From: Streptomyces sp. H27-C3 | GTDB taxonomy: Bacteria; Actinomycetota; Actinomycetes; Streptomycetales; Streptomycetaceae | Assembly (NCBI RefSeq): GCF_030063415.1 | Contig: NZ_JASITA010000016.1 | Coordinates: 62,001-126,000 of the forward strand | DNA length: 64,000 nt | Direction of reading: 5' to 3' | Shown here: piece by piece, positions 25,994 to 34,853 of the stretch | How positions within the stretch are numbered: the first letter of the stretch is position 1 | Layout of the letters: each line of letters starts with the position of its first letter | Notes under the pieces: generated by a model | Database searches by the model: none | Told to the model about the DNA's origin: nothing | The model's input: only the letters and a program-made list of their open reading frames with translations | Translations under genes and position numbers: made by a program

Positions 25994-26386
25994 ATGGGTG
26001 TCGACGAGATCACTTTTTTTCTGAGGGACCGCACGATAGGTGCGGTACTGGTAATCGAGCTCCACGGTGAGCTGGACATCTGGGCGACGGTCGTGCTGTG
26101 CGAACGGGCGGAGGCGATCTGTGACCGCTCCCGCCCTGACGTAGTGGTCGATCTGCGCCCCGCGACTTTCCTCGACGCGGGTGGCCTGCGGCTGCTCCTG
26201 CGGATCCGGGCCCAGGTGGCCAGAAGGAGAGGCAGCCTTCGGCTCGTGCGCCCCATCCCCAAGGTGTGGCGCGTGCTGTGGATGACGGGCCTGGACCAGG
26301 CGTTCACCGTCATCGACGTCCTGGAGGGCCAGCCGATCGTGTCGGCCGAGGCAGTCCACCGCGGCGATCACGGCCTGTCGGCCTGA
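25994..26386 (+). CDS. STAS-domain protein (anti-sigma antagonist fold) lacking the phospho-serine
   Basis: The ATG at 25994 is preferred over the TTG at 25988 because of GGGGG spacing. The 130-residue protein is a STAS domain (VLVIELHGELDIWATVVLCE ... DVVVDLRPATFLDAGGLRLL). In SpoIIAA-type antagonists the turn is DSSGL with a phosphorylated Ser; here it is DAGGL, so phosphorylation control by an anti-sigma kinase seems lost. It may be constitutively binding or have another partner. The 210 bp upstream carry no gene. Confidence 0.85.
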   Translation: MGVDEITFFLRDRTIGAVLVIELHGELDIWATVVLCERAEAICDRSRPDVVVDLRPATFLDAGGLRLLLRIRAQVARRRGSLRLVRPIPKVWRVLWMTGLDQAFTVIDVLEGQPIVSAEAVHRGDHGLSA

Positions 26387-26478
26387 TCGCGCTCCTGCGC
26401 GCGGGCGTTCCTTGCCGCCGCCCCGAGGGCGTACGAAGGTGACTGTGCGCCCTCGCCCGGGCAGGGGGGCACCACCCA

Positions 26479-26943
26479 TGACCGTCCGTGCCGTACGCGA
26501 GCCTGTTGCGACGGCACCCGGCGGAAGGCCGTTCACCGTGGTCGCAGCGATCAGACTGACCGATCGGGAGTGCCGGGACGTTCGCGCGAGCCCTGGCGGG
26601 GCGGCTCGCGGTGGCCTGCCGAGGGGTGCCGTACGTCGAACTGGTCGGCCTGCTCTGCCTGGACGGTGACGCGGTGGCCCTGGCCTCCGGGTCCGGCACG
26701 ATCGCCCGGCTGCTGCCCCCAGTGGTTTCGCCCCGGCGCCAGGTTGTGCTCCAGGCCGACGACCTTGCCGCGCAGCGGCGTTCGGTGCAGGCCATCACGG
26801 TGGTGGCCCGGCCCCGCTGGGGGGTGGACGTCGGGCGCGCTGGCCGTATCGCGTCCGGAGGGCCCGGCCCGTACGCCGTCACCGGCGTAGCTTCGAGCAG
26901 TGCGCAGGAAGCGCATGGTACGTGCATGTTGAGGTGCATGTGA
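26479..26943 (+). pseudogene. possible frameshifted gene of unknown function
   Basis: Coding-like sequence begins MTVRAVREPVATAPGGRPFT and continues after a frame change near 26570 as TFARALAGRLAVACRGVPYV and ELVGLLCLDGDAVALASGSG. No family is recognised. GC bias at third positions supports former coding, but the reading is uncertain. Confidence 0.3.
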
Positions 26944-26975
26944 GGTGCATGTGAGGTGCATGTGAGGTGCATGTG
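26932..26975. repeat. four tandem 11-bp units (aggtgcatgtg)
   Basis: Four exact consecutive copies. The surrounding gap 26944-27514 shows no supported gene; it is part of the degenerate accessory region. Confidence 0.9.
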
Positions 26976-27514
26976 GGTGACGTGGAAGGTGCGTTGGTCG
27001 CGGCCTTCCCCGGGGCCGCATGGGAACCACGGGGGGAGGAGCTCCCGCTCCGGGGAAGACCGCTGCCCTGCCACGCGGGTCTGCGGAGCAGGGGGTATCG
27101 ATCGGACCGGCGCGATCGGCCCGGCCCTGGAAGTGGTCTGTGCGGCTGGTGTGGCGGGAGTGCCGGGCGGCTCCGTCGGCGCAGGGCCGCCCCTCGGTGA
27201 AGGATGAAAGAGGCTCGCGGCAGGCTGAGGCGCCCCCTGCGCCATGCGGTGTACCTGTCAGGGGCAACGCTTGCATCCCTGTACCGATCTCCTTCCGGGG
27301 CCTGCGGTCCGAGCCGACCACAGGCACCGTCCTGCGCGGTCGCTCGTGCGTGTCCCCACCCCGGTTCGTTGGTCGCGCGGGCGCACGGCGGAGCCGATGC
27401 GCTGCCGGGGTCTCGGGCAGTGTCACCTTAGAGCGACGTGACGGATGCGAACAGTCAGGCTTCGGCCATGTGTTGGGGCGTATTTAAGCTTGCCTCAGTG
27501 CTCGCCCCGTGTGT

Positions 27515-28054
27515 TCACCCGAGTGCGGTGCCCGCGTACGGATCCCGCCCCTCCCGGATCGCCTCGACGAGCCCGGCCAGATGCTGCTGCACCGCGATGA
27601 AGAGGCTTGGGCCGAAGGTCACCCTGGCCACGCCCGCCGCCGCCAACTCCTCGAAGGACAGAGGGTTCCCGGGCCCGTACGCCACATTGACGGGCGCGCC
27701 GATCCCCGCCACCAGCGAGCGCACCGCCTGGTCGGACAGGCCGGAGACGGAGATCGGATAGACGCAGTCGGCGCCTGCGCCTGCGTCGGCGTACGCCCGG
27801 CCCCGGGCCACCGCCTCCGCCAGCCGTGACACGTCGGCTTCCGTTCCTTCCCCGGATCCGGCTCCCTGCGGGAAGGTGTCCACGCGCGCGTTGATCACCA
27901 CATCGGGCGCCGCCTGCTGGAACGCGGCGAGGAAATCGGCCTGTTCACGTACGTCGACCAAGTGGCCCGTGCACGGGTCGGAGTCCTCCAGATTGCAGCC
28001 CACCGCGCCGCTCTCCGCCAGCCGCGCGGCCAACTCGGCGGGCGGCAGGCCGTA
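27515..28054 (-). pseudogene. 5'-truncated isocitrate lyase/PEP mutase family gene
   Basis: Homology starts at GYGLPPAELAARLAESGAVG and runs through CNLEDSDP, INARVDTF, GADCVYPISV and GPGNPLSFEELAAAGVARVT to a normal C-terminus. The first ~90 residues, including the substrate-binding DxD part, are missing. Upstream at about 28.06 kb the sequence changes to a plus-strand transporter that also lacks its 5' part. The remaining frame could only start at a TTG (28033), so the product is unlikely to be active. Confidence 0.75.
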
Positions 28055-28059
28055 GCCGC

Positions 28060-29143
28060 GCTGCCGGTGGCGACGGCCGGGAATTCGGCGGCGGCCACGG
28101 TACGGGCCGAGGCCGCGTCCCAGGCGTTGGGCGTCGGCGGTCTACTCGCCTCCTTCGACTGGCGCTGGGTGTTCTTCGCGCCGGTCGTGCTGTCCTTCGT
28201 CATCCTGCTGGCCGCGCTGGCGTTCGTGCCCAAGTCACCGCGCCCGGACCGGACGGGCGAGAGCTTCGACGTGGCCGGTGGAGTCACCATCACCGCCGCC
28301 ATCGTGCTGCTCGTGCTCGGCGTCGAGCGCGCCAGTCACACGGGAATCGGCTGGACCCTGGGCACGCTCGCCGCGGGACTGGCGTCTCTCGCCGTCTTCG
28401 TGGCGATCGAACGCCGGGCGAACTTTCCGCTCGTACGCCTCGGAATCCTCCGCAACGGTCCGCTGGTCCGCGCGAACATAGCCGGGCTGCTCTTCGCCGC
28501 CGGTTTCTTCGGCTTCCAGTTCCTGGTCGTCCTCTACCTTCAGGAACTGCGCGGCTGGTCGACGCTCCAGACCAGCTTCGCGATGATCGTCATCGGCATC
28601 GACGCGGTCCTCTCGCCCACCCTCACCCCCAAGCTGGTCGCCCGGTTCGGCAACGCCCGGGTGATCTTCGGGGGGCTGCTGCTTGCCGCGCTCTCGTACG
28701 GGCTGTTCCTGCCGGTCGGCGCGGACTGGACGTACCTGGCGATGTTCCCGAGCCTCATCATCCTCGGCCTCGCCTTCGCGCTGGCGTACGGCCCGCTCAC
28801 CATCGTCGCCACCGAGGGCATCGCGGAGAAGGAACAGGGCCTGGCGGGCGGGCTGCTCTATACGTCCTTCCAGTTCGGCGCGGCGCTCGGCCTGTCGACC
28901 GTCACCGCGGTCAACGTCGCTGCCAGCGCGTCGAGTTCACCCACCGCGACGCTCGACGGCTACCACGCCGCCCTCGTCGTGCCGCTCGTCGCGGCGCTGC
29001 TCGCGGCCTTCGTCAGTGCCTTCGGGCTGCGGACAGGGAGGAGTAGGACAGTGGCTGGTGCTGGTGCTGGTGCTGGTGCTGGTGCTGGTGCTGGTGCTGG
29101 TGCTGGTGCCGAGGGCCTCACCGAGGCCCCTGCGACTCACTGA
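28060..29143 (+). pseudogene. 5'-truncated DHA-type MFS transporter gene
   Basis: The open frame encodes only the later part of an MFS drug transporter, from about helix 6 (ALGVGGLLASFDWRWVFFAP) through eight further hydrophobic segments to the C-terminus. The N-terminal half with the first helices is absent and is replaced by antisense PEP mutase sequence. The C-terminus ends in a Gly-Ala run coded by nine GCTGGT repeats. A MarR-like relic follows, as is usual for such exporters. Confidence 0.7.
29054..29107. repeat. hexanucleotide (gctggt)9 microsatellite
   Basis: Nine exact 6-bp units encode an Ala-Gly run at the end of the truncated transporter frame. Slippage here would keep the frame. 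Confidence 0.95.
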
Positions 29144-29189
29144 CCCAGCGCAGGGGAGAGGTCCGCACCGGACCCACAGGCCGACCAGC

Positions 29190-29646
29190 AGGTCTCCCCC
29201 GAAGCCGAGCCCGAGGCCGTCGCCGAGCGGGAGCTCTGCGGGATGGTGAACGGGCTGGCCCGCCAGATCGGGGACCATGTGCGCGAGCGCGCCACGAAGC
29301 TGGAGCTCACGGCCCCCAGGCGACCGCGCTGCGCGAGATGACGGGTCCGATGACGATGCGGGACCTCGCCGAGCGCATGAGCTGCGAGCCCTCCAACGCC
29401 ACCTTCGTCGTCGACAAGCTCGAAAAGCTCGGCCTGATCGAGCGCCGCCCGCACCCCACGGACCGCCGCGCCAAGCAGCTGGTCCTCACCCCGGAGGGCG
29501 TCGCGTTCCGGGAGCGCCTGATCGGCCTCCTGGTGCAGGACTCCCCCTTGGCGGGCCTGACCCACCAGGAGCAGTCCACCCTCCACGACCTGCTGAAGCG
29601 GGCCGTGGTCCCCAGCCGATTGCGCAGGCCTGGTCACACCGGCTGA
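29190..29646 (+). pseudogene. frameshifted MarR-family regulator gene
   Basis: The first half (AVAERELCGMVNGLARQIGD ... ATKLELTAP) is in one frame and the winged helix (ATALREMTGPMTMRDLAERM, SNATFVVDKLEKLGLIERRP, PTDRRAKQLVLTPEG) in another. A single missing C near 29318 explains the break. An internal ATG at 29338 could still give a 102-residue partial product. It sits just after the transporter relic it would have regulated. Confidence 0.75.
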
Positions 29647-29657
29647 TCACACGGGCG

Positions 29658-30260
29658 TCAGGCGGCCATGAGCGCGGCGGCCTGCGCGCGCGCCCGGTCC
29701 AGCCAGGCCGCGCGCTCCGCGTCGGTGGAGTCGGTGACGGTACGGAAGACGACCCGGCGAATGTCCTCGACCCCCGTGTACGGCAGGACGCAGGCGGCCC
29801 AGATCCGCTGGAGCGGGTCGCCGAACTCGCTCCCCTCGCGGTCGGCGGGGGTGTCGGACGTATTCAGCACCAGGGCCCGGCCGGCCTTCAGCAGCCCGGC
29901 GGGCTTCCCGGCGGCCCCGCCACCCAGCTTGTAGGCGACACCGGGGACGAGCACGCGCTGCATCCACCCGGTGAGGACGGCGGGTGGCATGCCCCACCAG
30001 TTGGGATGGACGAAGACCATGGCATCGAGTGCCGCCACCTCCGCCCGGTGCCGCGCCACCTGCGAGTCCTGCGGGAGTAGGGCCGGGAGGACCGTGTCTG
30101 TCTCGTCGGCGGACAGCACCGGGTCGAACCCTTCGGCGCAGAGGTCATGGGCGAAGACGCTCGCCCCGCGCCCGCGCAACTCCTCGACCACGGCGTCGAA
30201 GAGAGCGTGGTTGAAGCTTCCCGGACGGGGATGAGCTAGATAGACCGCGATACGCACCAT
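29658..30260 (-). CDS. flavodoxin-fold NAD(P)H oxidoreductase (quinone reductase type)
   Basis: The ATG at 30260 follows GGAAGGGTG. The 200-residue protein has the FMN-binding start VRIAVYLAHPRPGSFNHALF and the conserved FVHPNWWGMPPAVLTGWMQR ... GKPAGLLKAGRALVLNTSDT segments of the MdaB/KefF-like Flavodoxin_2 family. It should reduce quinones or similar electrophiles with NAD(P)H. It is convergent with the MarR relic, which may once have belonged to the same detoxification locus. Confidence 0.9.
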   Translation of the reverse strand: MVRIAVYLAHPRPGSFNHALFDAVVEELRGRGASVFAHDLCAEGFDPVLSADETDTVLPALLPQDSQVARHRAEVAALDAMVFVHPNWWGMPPAVLTGWMQRVLVPGVAYKLGGGAAGKPAGLLKAGRALVLNTSDTPADREGSEFGDPLQRIWAACVLPYTGVEDIRRVVFRTVTDSTDAERAAWLDRARAQAAALMAA

Positions 30261-30404
30261 GATTCACCCTTCCCGGCTGTCCCTGACTGTCCCTGACTGT
30301 CCCGGCTGTCCCCGGCTGGTCATCATTGTCGGCGGGGCCGGGGTCCGGGTCGTGCGGAGTCGGCTTGATCAGGTGCGCGACCGGGTGGGTGACAGGGCGT
30401 GCGA

Positions 30405-31199
30405 TCAGGCGCGTTGGCCGGGTGCGGTGACGCGGATCTTGGACTGGCCGTGCGGGCGTGTCTCCCAGTCCTCCATGAAGCGGGCGGTGAGGCCGCGCTT
30501 CTCGGCCAGCCGGATCAGGGTGTCCGTACGGTAGTAGAAGTCCTCGCGCAGGACCTGGTGTTCAACGCCCTCGGTCCGGTCGAAGGTAAAGTCGAAGTAG
30601 CCGCCGGGAGCCAGCACCCGTCCCACATGGGCCAGGCACTCGTCGATGATCCCGATGGGCGAGTGCGAGAACACGCTGCGCGCGTGCACCACGTCGAAGT
30701 ACCCGTCGGGCAGGATGCCGAGGGTGAGGTTCTGCGTGATCGTCAGATGCGGGAGCCTCTCCTGGAGCGCGTACCTGGTCACCGTCTCCTTGGCGGACAC
30801 CAGGATTTCCGGCGGGATGTCGATCCCGTAGTAGTGGCCGGGGGCCACGTACTCGATGAAGTAACGGCCCGCACGGAGGTTGCCGCAGCCGATGTCCAGC
30901 ATGCGGTGCTCGCTCCGGAGGCCGTGTTCCGTCAGACAGTCGAACTGCATCTGCCCGAGCGCCAGCCAACGGTCGTGGCTCCTGCTGCCCACCGCCGCCT
31001 CGGGGTTACGGGCCGTGTCCGAAGTCATCACGGCCCGGTAGTAGGCGACATGGTCCGGGTGCTTGAGGCTCAGCCACCTGTCACGGGCCGAGCGCCGCAG
31101 ACGGGGGACGACGCGGGCCGGGTCGCGCAGGGCATAACCGACGCGGTGGGAGAGGGCGGAGCGATTGGCGGAAAGCGACTTGGCCGTCTTCCTCGGCAT
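30405..31199 (-). CDS. SAM-dependent class I methyltransferase
   Basis: The ATG at 31199 follows GAAGGAAG. The 264-residue protein has a basic N-terminal segment, then a Rossmann methyltransferase fold with motif I MLDIGCGNLRAGRYFIEYV, acidic loop YYGIDIPPEILVS and motif IV-like YFDVVHARSVFSHSP. The substrate is unknown. The deacetylase relic lies just upstream in the same direction, so the pair may have had a cell-surface polysaccharide role. Confidence 0.88.
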   Translation of the reverse strand: MPRKTAKSLSANRSALSHRVGYALRDPARVVPRLRRSARDRWLSLKHPDHVAYYRAVMTSDTARNPEAAVGSRSHDRWLALGQMQFDCLTEHGLRSEHRMLDIGCGNLRAGRYFIEYVAPGHYYGIDIPPEILVSAKETVTRYALQERLPHLTITQNLTLGILPDGYFDVVHARSVFSHSPIGIIDECLAHVGRVLAPGGYFDFTFDRTEGVEHQVLREDFYYRTDTLIRLAEKRGLTARFMEDWETRPHGQSKIRVTAPGQRA

Positions 31200-31291
31200 G
31201 GGCTTCCTTCGGGTGGTGGGGGGGCTTCGGAGAGGTGCTCGGGCGACGGGCTCTGGCGAGGGTCTTCGGCAGATGGAGCGCGGCGCGGGGC

Positions 31292-31576
31292 TCAGGGCTT
31301 GCAGACCGCGCCCGGCTCCGCCGTCGCGGGCGCCAAGAGCTGGGGGACGGTGACGAAGGTGTAGCCGCGCTCCTTGAGCGCGCTGATGATCCCCGGGACG
31401 GCCGGCACGGTCCCGTCGTAGATGTCGTGGAGCAGGATGATGCCGTCGCGCTCGGAGGCGTCGAGGACGCGCCGGGTGATGAGGTCCGAGTCGGTCGTGG
31501 AGTAGTCCTTCGCGGTGGCACTCCACAGCACCTGTGAAAGCCCCAACTCCCGGCTGATCCGGGACACTTCCTGCGT
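31292..31576 (-). pseudogene. 3' fragment of a polysaccharide deacetylase gene
   Basis: The frame encodes the C-terminal part of a NodB-type deacetylase (VSRISRELGLSQVLWSATAK, DGIILLHDIYDGTVPAVPGI, YTFVTVPQLL). The catalytic N-terminal half with the metal-binding Asp and His residues is missing. At about 31577 the sequence becomes a plus-strand ANTAR relic. Confidence 0.8.
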
Positions 31577-31579
31577 GCC

Positions 31580-31829
31580 GAGAACAAGCAGTTGGGGCAG
31601 GCGCTGGTCAGCCACGCGGTGGTCGACCAGGCATGCGGGATGGTGATGGCCCTGGCGCCGTGTTCCAGGCAGGGGGCCTGGAACACGGCTGGTGGACGTA
31701 TCGCAGCGCTGCAACATCAAACTCAGGGACGTAGCTGTGGCCCTGGTCGCCACCACGGAGGGCAAGAAGCTCCCGCAGGAGATGCAGCGGGAGTGGCGAC
31801 GTACGTTGTGGCGCCTTCGCGCGGCGTAG
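31580..31829 (+). pseudogene. 3' fragment of an ANTAR-domain gene, frameshifted
   Basis: The DNA encodes ENKQLGQALVSHAVVDQACG and MVMALAPC in one frame, then after a shift near 31685 LVDVSQRCNIKLRDVAVALV and a stop at 31829. This is an ANTAR three-helix domain without its GAF part. Homology begins within 4 bp of where the antisense deacetylase homology ends. Confidence 0.7.
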
Positions 31830-32208
31830 CGGCGGTGGCTGCTCGCACGTCCTCAGGCGGCCACCGGTCAGCGTGTGAGCCCGCAGGGCCGTACGGCGAG
31901 GACAGCCGCAGGGCCGGTGGAAAGGGTAACCGAGGAACGGCTGCCGGGGGGGTGGGCACGAGGGCTATGCTGCGATGGACGTCCCAGACCCCGGCGTCGC
32001 CCATGCTGTTGTCGTGCTGGTGCCCGCGGGGAGTGGACGATTCGTCTGGACTGCCGCAGGCCCACCTTCGAGGCGAAGCCGGCCGGGTTCACCGCCCTGG
32101 AAACAGGGCTGCCATCCGTCCTTTCTGCCTGACCTGTAAGGCATCCGACCACGAGGAAAGCGTGCCGGGTGTGGCCGAAAGCCTCAGGCCACTCCAGCGC
32201 TGCACCAA

Positions 32209-32625
32209 GTGGTCACAAGAACTGAGGCACCATGCCTGTTTCTGTCAAGCTTGAACCTCCACCGGCACGACCGGGGAAGCCACGCGACCACCACTCTGGC
32301 GGGTGAACTTGACCTGGAGACGGCACCCTCTGTGCGCGTGATGACCGAGGACTGTCTGCGGGACGGAATCCGTGCGCTCGACATCGACCTGACCCTCCTC
32401 ACCTTCTGCGATGTCAGCGGCCTCAATGCCTTCCTGACCGCTGCTCAGCTCACCACCACAGCCGGCGGGTGGCTGCGGCTGCGCCACCCGAGTCCGATGC
32501 TGACCCGCCTCCCGGATCTGACCGCCACCGGCTTCCTCCTGTACGACCGGCCCCTGGTACCCGCGCTGTCTGTCGCCGTTACGGACGACCTGGCAGTCGC
32601 GCGTCCCACGTCGCTGGCCTCATGA
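32209..32625 (+). CDS. STAS-domain anti-sigma factor antagonist-like protein
   Basis: The STAS domain runs HATTTLAGELDLETAPSVRV ... RALDIDLTLLTFCDVSGLNA, with the Ser of DVSGL present. The start is unclear. The best ribosome site (GAGGCACC before ATG 32231) is in a different frame and reads MPVSVKLEPP; removing one T near 32252 would join it to the domain. The gene is therefore either started at GTG 32209 or TTG 32251, or has a recent frameshift. The 380 bp before it (31830-32208) contain no supported gene. Two GAF-ANTAR genes follow. Confidence 0.65.
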   Translation: MVTRTEAPCLFLSSLNLHRHDRGSHATTTLAGELDLETAPSVRVMTEDCLRDGIRALDIDLTLLTFCDVSGLNAFLTAAQLTTTAGGWLRLRHPSPMLTRLPDLTATGFLLYDRPLVPALSVAVTDDLAVARPTSLAS

Positions 32626-32688
32626 CGGGTCGGGGAGCACGACCAAGAGCCAGCCCGACCCAGCCGGCACGGGGCGAGGTGGTGGCGG

Positions 32689-33408
32689 GTGATCAGTGAC
32701 CGCATGGTCGGGGTTCTGCGCCTGCTGCAGTCCGACGACGGCTCCGGCCAGGTCGCTGATGTCACCGCGGCCGGCGCCGCCGCCCTGGGCGTGGACGGCC
32801 TCGCGGTCTCCCTGGTCACCGAGGGCGACCTCACCGAGCTCCTGTGGTGTTCGGACGCGGCGACACGCCGCTTCGAGGACCTTCAGCTCACCCTCGGGGA
32901 GGGGCCTGGGCCCGACGCGGCCCGCACCGGTGCGATGGTGTGGGTGCCCGACCTGGCCGGCGTTCGCCTTGCGCGCTGGCCCGCGCTGGCCATGGAGGCC
33001 CTCGGCCTGCCTACCCGTGCGGTCTTCTGCTTCCCGATGGGGATCGGCGCGATCCGCACGGGTGTCCTGACCGTCATACGCGTCACCCCGGGCCCGCTCA
33101 CCGCACAGCAGACCGATGACGCGCTGATCCTGGCCGACGCGCTTACCGCCCGGTGCCTGAGCGGTGGCGAGACACCCGTGGACGTCGCCGGCACTCTGCA
33201 GCACGCCGTGATCCACCAGGCGACGGGCATGGTCAGCGTCCAACTCGCCCTGCCCCTGGCCCAAGCCCTTCTTCGGCTGCGCGGGCATGCTTACAGCAGT
33301 GGGCGCTCCATCACCGACATCTCCCACGACGTGGTGGACCGGCGGCTTCGTCTGGGCCGCAACGGCAACGGCAACGGCACGCCCCCGACCGTCGTAGACA
33401 AGGACTGA
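32689..33408 (+). CDS. GAF-ANTAR domain regulator
   Basis: GTG at 32689 begins MISDRMVGVLRLLQSDDGSG. The GAF domain spans about 20-160 (VDGLAVSLVTEGDLTELLWC, LGEGPGPDA). The C-terminal part (LQHAVIHQATGMVSVQLALP ... RSITDISHDVVDRRLRLG) is a diverged ANTAR domain. It is 5 bp upstream of another GAF-ANTAR gene, so the two are probably co-translated. Role: likely RNA antitermination linked to a sensed signal. Confidence 0.85.
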   Translation: MISDRMVGVLRLLQSDDGSGQVADVTAAGAAALGVDGLAVSLVTEGDLTELLWCSDAATRRFEDLQLTLGEGPGPDAARTGAMVWVPDLAGVRLARWPALAMEALGLPTRAVFCFPMGIGAIRTGVLTVIRVTPGPLTAQQTDDALILADALTARCLSGGETPVDVAGTLQHAVIHQATGMVSVQLALPLAQALLRLRGHAYSSGRSITDISHDVVDRRLRLGRNGNGNGTPPTVVDKD

Positions 33409-33413
33409 TCGAC

Positions 33414-34163
33414 ATGCCCCGCGAACAACGGCTCACCGAGGTCTTCGTGGAAGTCGCGGACTCCCTGACCGACGACTTCGACCTCATCGACTTCCTCCAG
33501 CAGCTCTCGGTGCGCTGCATGGAACTGCTGGACGTGGCGGCGGTCGGCATCCTGCTGGCAGACCAGCACGACAGGCTGCAGACCATCGCCGCCTCCGACG
33601 AACACACCCGGCTGCTCGAACTCTTCGCCCTGCAGCACGGCCAAGGCCCCTGCGTGGAGTGCTACAAGAGCGGCCGGGCCCGCACCAACATCAGCCTCAC
33701 CGATCCGAAGACCACGGCGAACTGGCCGCAGTTCGCCACCCGCGCCCACGCGACCGGCTTCGTGGCCACCAACGCACTCCCGCTACGGCTACGCGGCCGC
33801 GTGATCGGCGCACTCGCCCTGTTCCAGACCGACCCCAACCCCCTCACTGATCAGGACGTCACCCTCGCCCAGGCCCTGGCAGACATCGCGACCATCGCCA
33901 TCCTGCAACAGCGCACCCTGGACCACAGCCACATCGAGCGTGCCCAACTCCAGTACGCCCTCACCAGCCGCATCGTCCTGGAACAGGTCAAGGGCATCCT
34001 CGCGGAACGCTGGAACATCTCGGTCGACGAGGCGTTCACCGCCTTCCGTTCGTACGCCCGCGCCCACCGACGTCAGCTCGCACAGCTCGCGCGCGAGATC
34101 GCCGACGGCGACTTCGACACCACCCTGATCCCCCACCCGGCCATCGCACCTCCCCGGCGCTGA
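33414..34163 (+). CDS. GAF-ANTAR domain regulator
   Basis: ATG at 33414 lies 5 bp after the preceding stop. The 249-residue protein has a GAF domain (about 15-165, HGQGPCVECYKSGRARTNIS) and a complete ANTAR domain (SRIVLEQVKGILAERWNISV ... AHRRQLAQLAREIADG). With the STAS gene at 32.2 kb it forms a three-gene regulatory unit. Confidence 0.9.
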   Translation: MPREQRLTEVFVEVADSLTDDFDLIDFLQQLSVRCMELLDVAAVGILLADQHDRLQTIAASDEHTRLLELFALQHGQGPCVECYKSGRARTNISLTDPKTTANWPQFATRAHATGFVATNALPLRLRGRVIGALALFQTDPNPLTDQDVTLAQALADIATIAILQQRTLDHSHIERAQLQYALTSRIVLEQVKGILAERWNISVDEAFTAFRSYARAHRRQLAQLAREIADGDFDTTLIPHPAIAPPRR

Positions 34164-34171
34164 GCGGCGCC

Positions 34172-34336
34172 TCATGTGCGCGCTTCGTGGCAACGGCATG
34201 ACGGATGCGAGCACTCATACGGCATGAACGGCGCTCGATGGGGGGCATGAGACCAGAGCGTCGGGACGTACGCCTCCGTGCGGATCTCGTCCAGGAGATC
34301 CTCGGGAATCGCCATCGTTACCTTCTTCGCCGCCAT
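34172..34336 (-). CDS. short ribbon-helix-helix antitoxin-like protein (truncated?)
   Basis: The 54-residue product starts MAAKKVTMAIPEDLLDEIRT, an N-terminal ribbon-helix-helix motif as in CopG/VapB-like antitoxins. After EAYVPTLW the sequence (HAPHRAPFMPYECSHPSCRC) no longer resembles an antitoxin, suggesting loss of the true C-terminus. No toxin gene is next to it. Confidence 0.5.
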   Translation of the reverse strand: MAAKKVTMAIPEDLLDEIRTEAYVPTLWSHAPHRAPFMPYECSHPSCRCHEART

Positions 34337-34371
34337 ACATACTCTCGGTATCGCGCTGCTTACTCGTGCGC

Positions 34372-34653
34372 TCAGTCCCGGGGGCTGCCCGGCCCGCACT
34401 CGGCACGCAGGCGCGTGTACCCGGAGATGATCTCCTCGGTGTCGCCGTCGAAGGGGGTTCCGTTGGCCGGATCGGGGTTCGGTCCGGTCGGCGGGGTGGC
34501 TCCCAGCCTGGCGCTCAGGTCGACGGTCGCCGGAGCCACCGCTGTACGGTCGCTCGTGTTCCGGCGGTGCGACACGCCGACGGGCAGGCGTGGAGGCGGG
34601 ACCGGGGCGGCGGCAAGGCGCCATTGGGCTCCGAACCGGAACCGGTACTGCAC
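34372..34653 (-). CDS. hypothetical protein, possibly partial
   Basis: A frame with good third-position GC reads TVDLSARLGATPPTGPNPDP and EEIISGYTRLRAECGPG before its stop, 36 bp upstream of the ribbon-helix-helix gene. No family is recognised and the start is uncertain. Nothing else is supported in 34654-34819. Confidence 0.3.
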   Translation of the reverse strand: MQYRFRFGAQWRLAAAPVPPPRLPVGVSHRRNTSDRTAVAPATVDLSARLGATPPTGPNPDPANGTPFDGDTEEIISGYTRLRAECGPGSPRD

Positions 34654-34819
34654 GTGCCCCAGAATGGCGCATTGCGAGGGACGCCCGCCTCCGGGGGCAG
34701 AAACCCGCTTTTGAGAGAAGGCGATGTCCTGTGGCTCGGCCCGTCGACGGGAAGCCGAGGGGGCGAAATGCCGCTCATGTCAGCAGTGAATGAGACCAGG
34801 ACTGAGACCGAGGCGCGCC

Positions 34820-34853
34820 GAGAACCCCGGCCGCTGAGCGGTCCGGGGTTCTC
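34820..34853. terminator. hairpin at the left outer edge of the island
   Basis: GAGAACCCCGG pairs with CCGGGGTTCTC (11 bp). It directly precedes the left 77-bp repeat and is probably the original terminator of tRNA-Ser(GGA) before the island inserted. Confidence 0.6.

Noticed and set aside
26310..27245. Minus-strand 311-codon frame
   Set aside because: It crosses tandem repeats and lies antisense to the STAS gene end; amino acid content is typical of a shadow frame.
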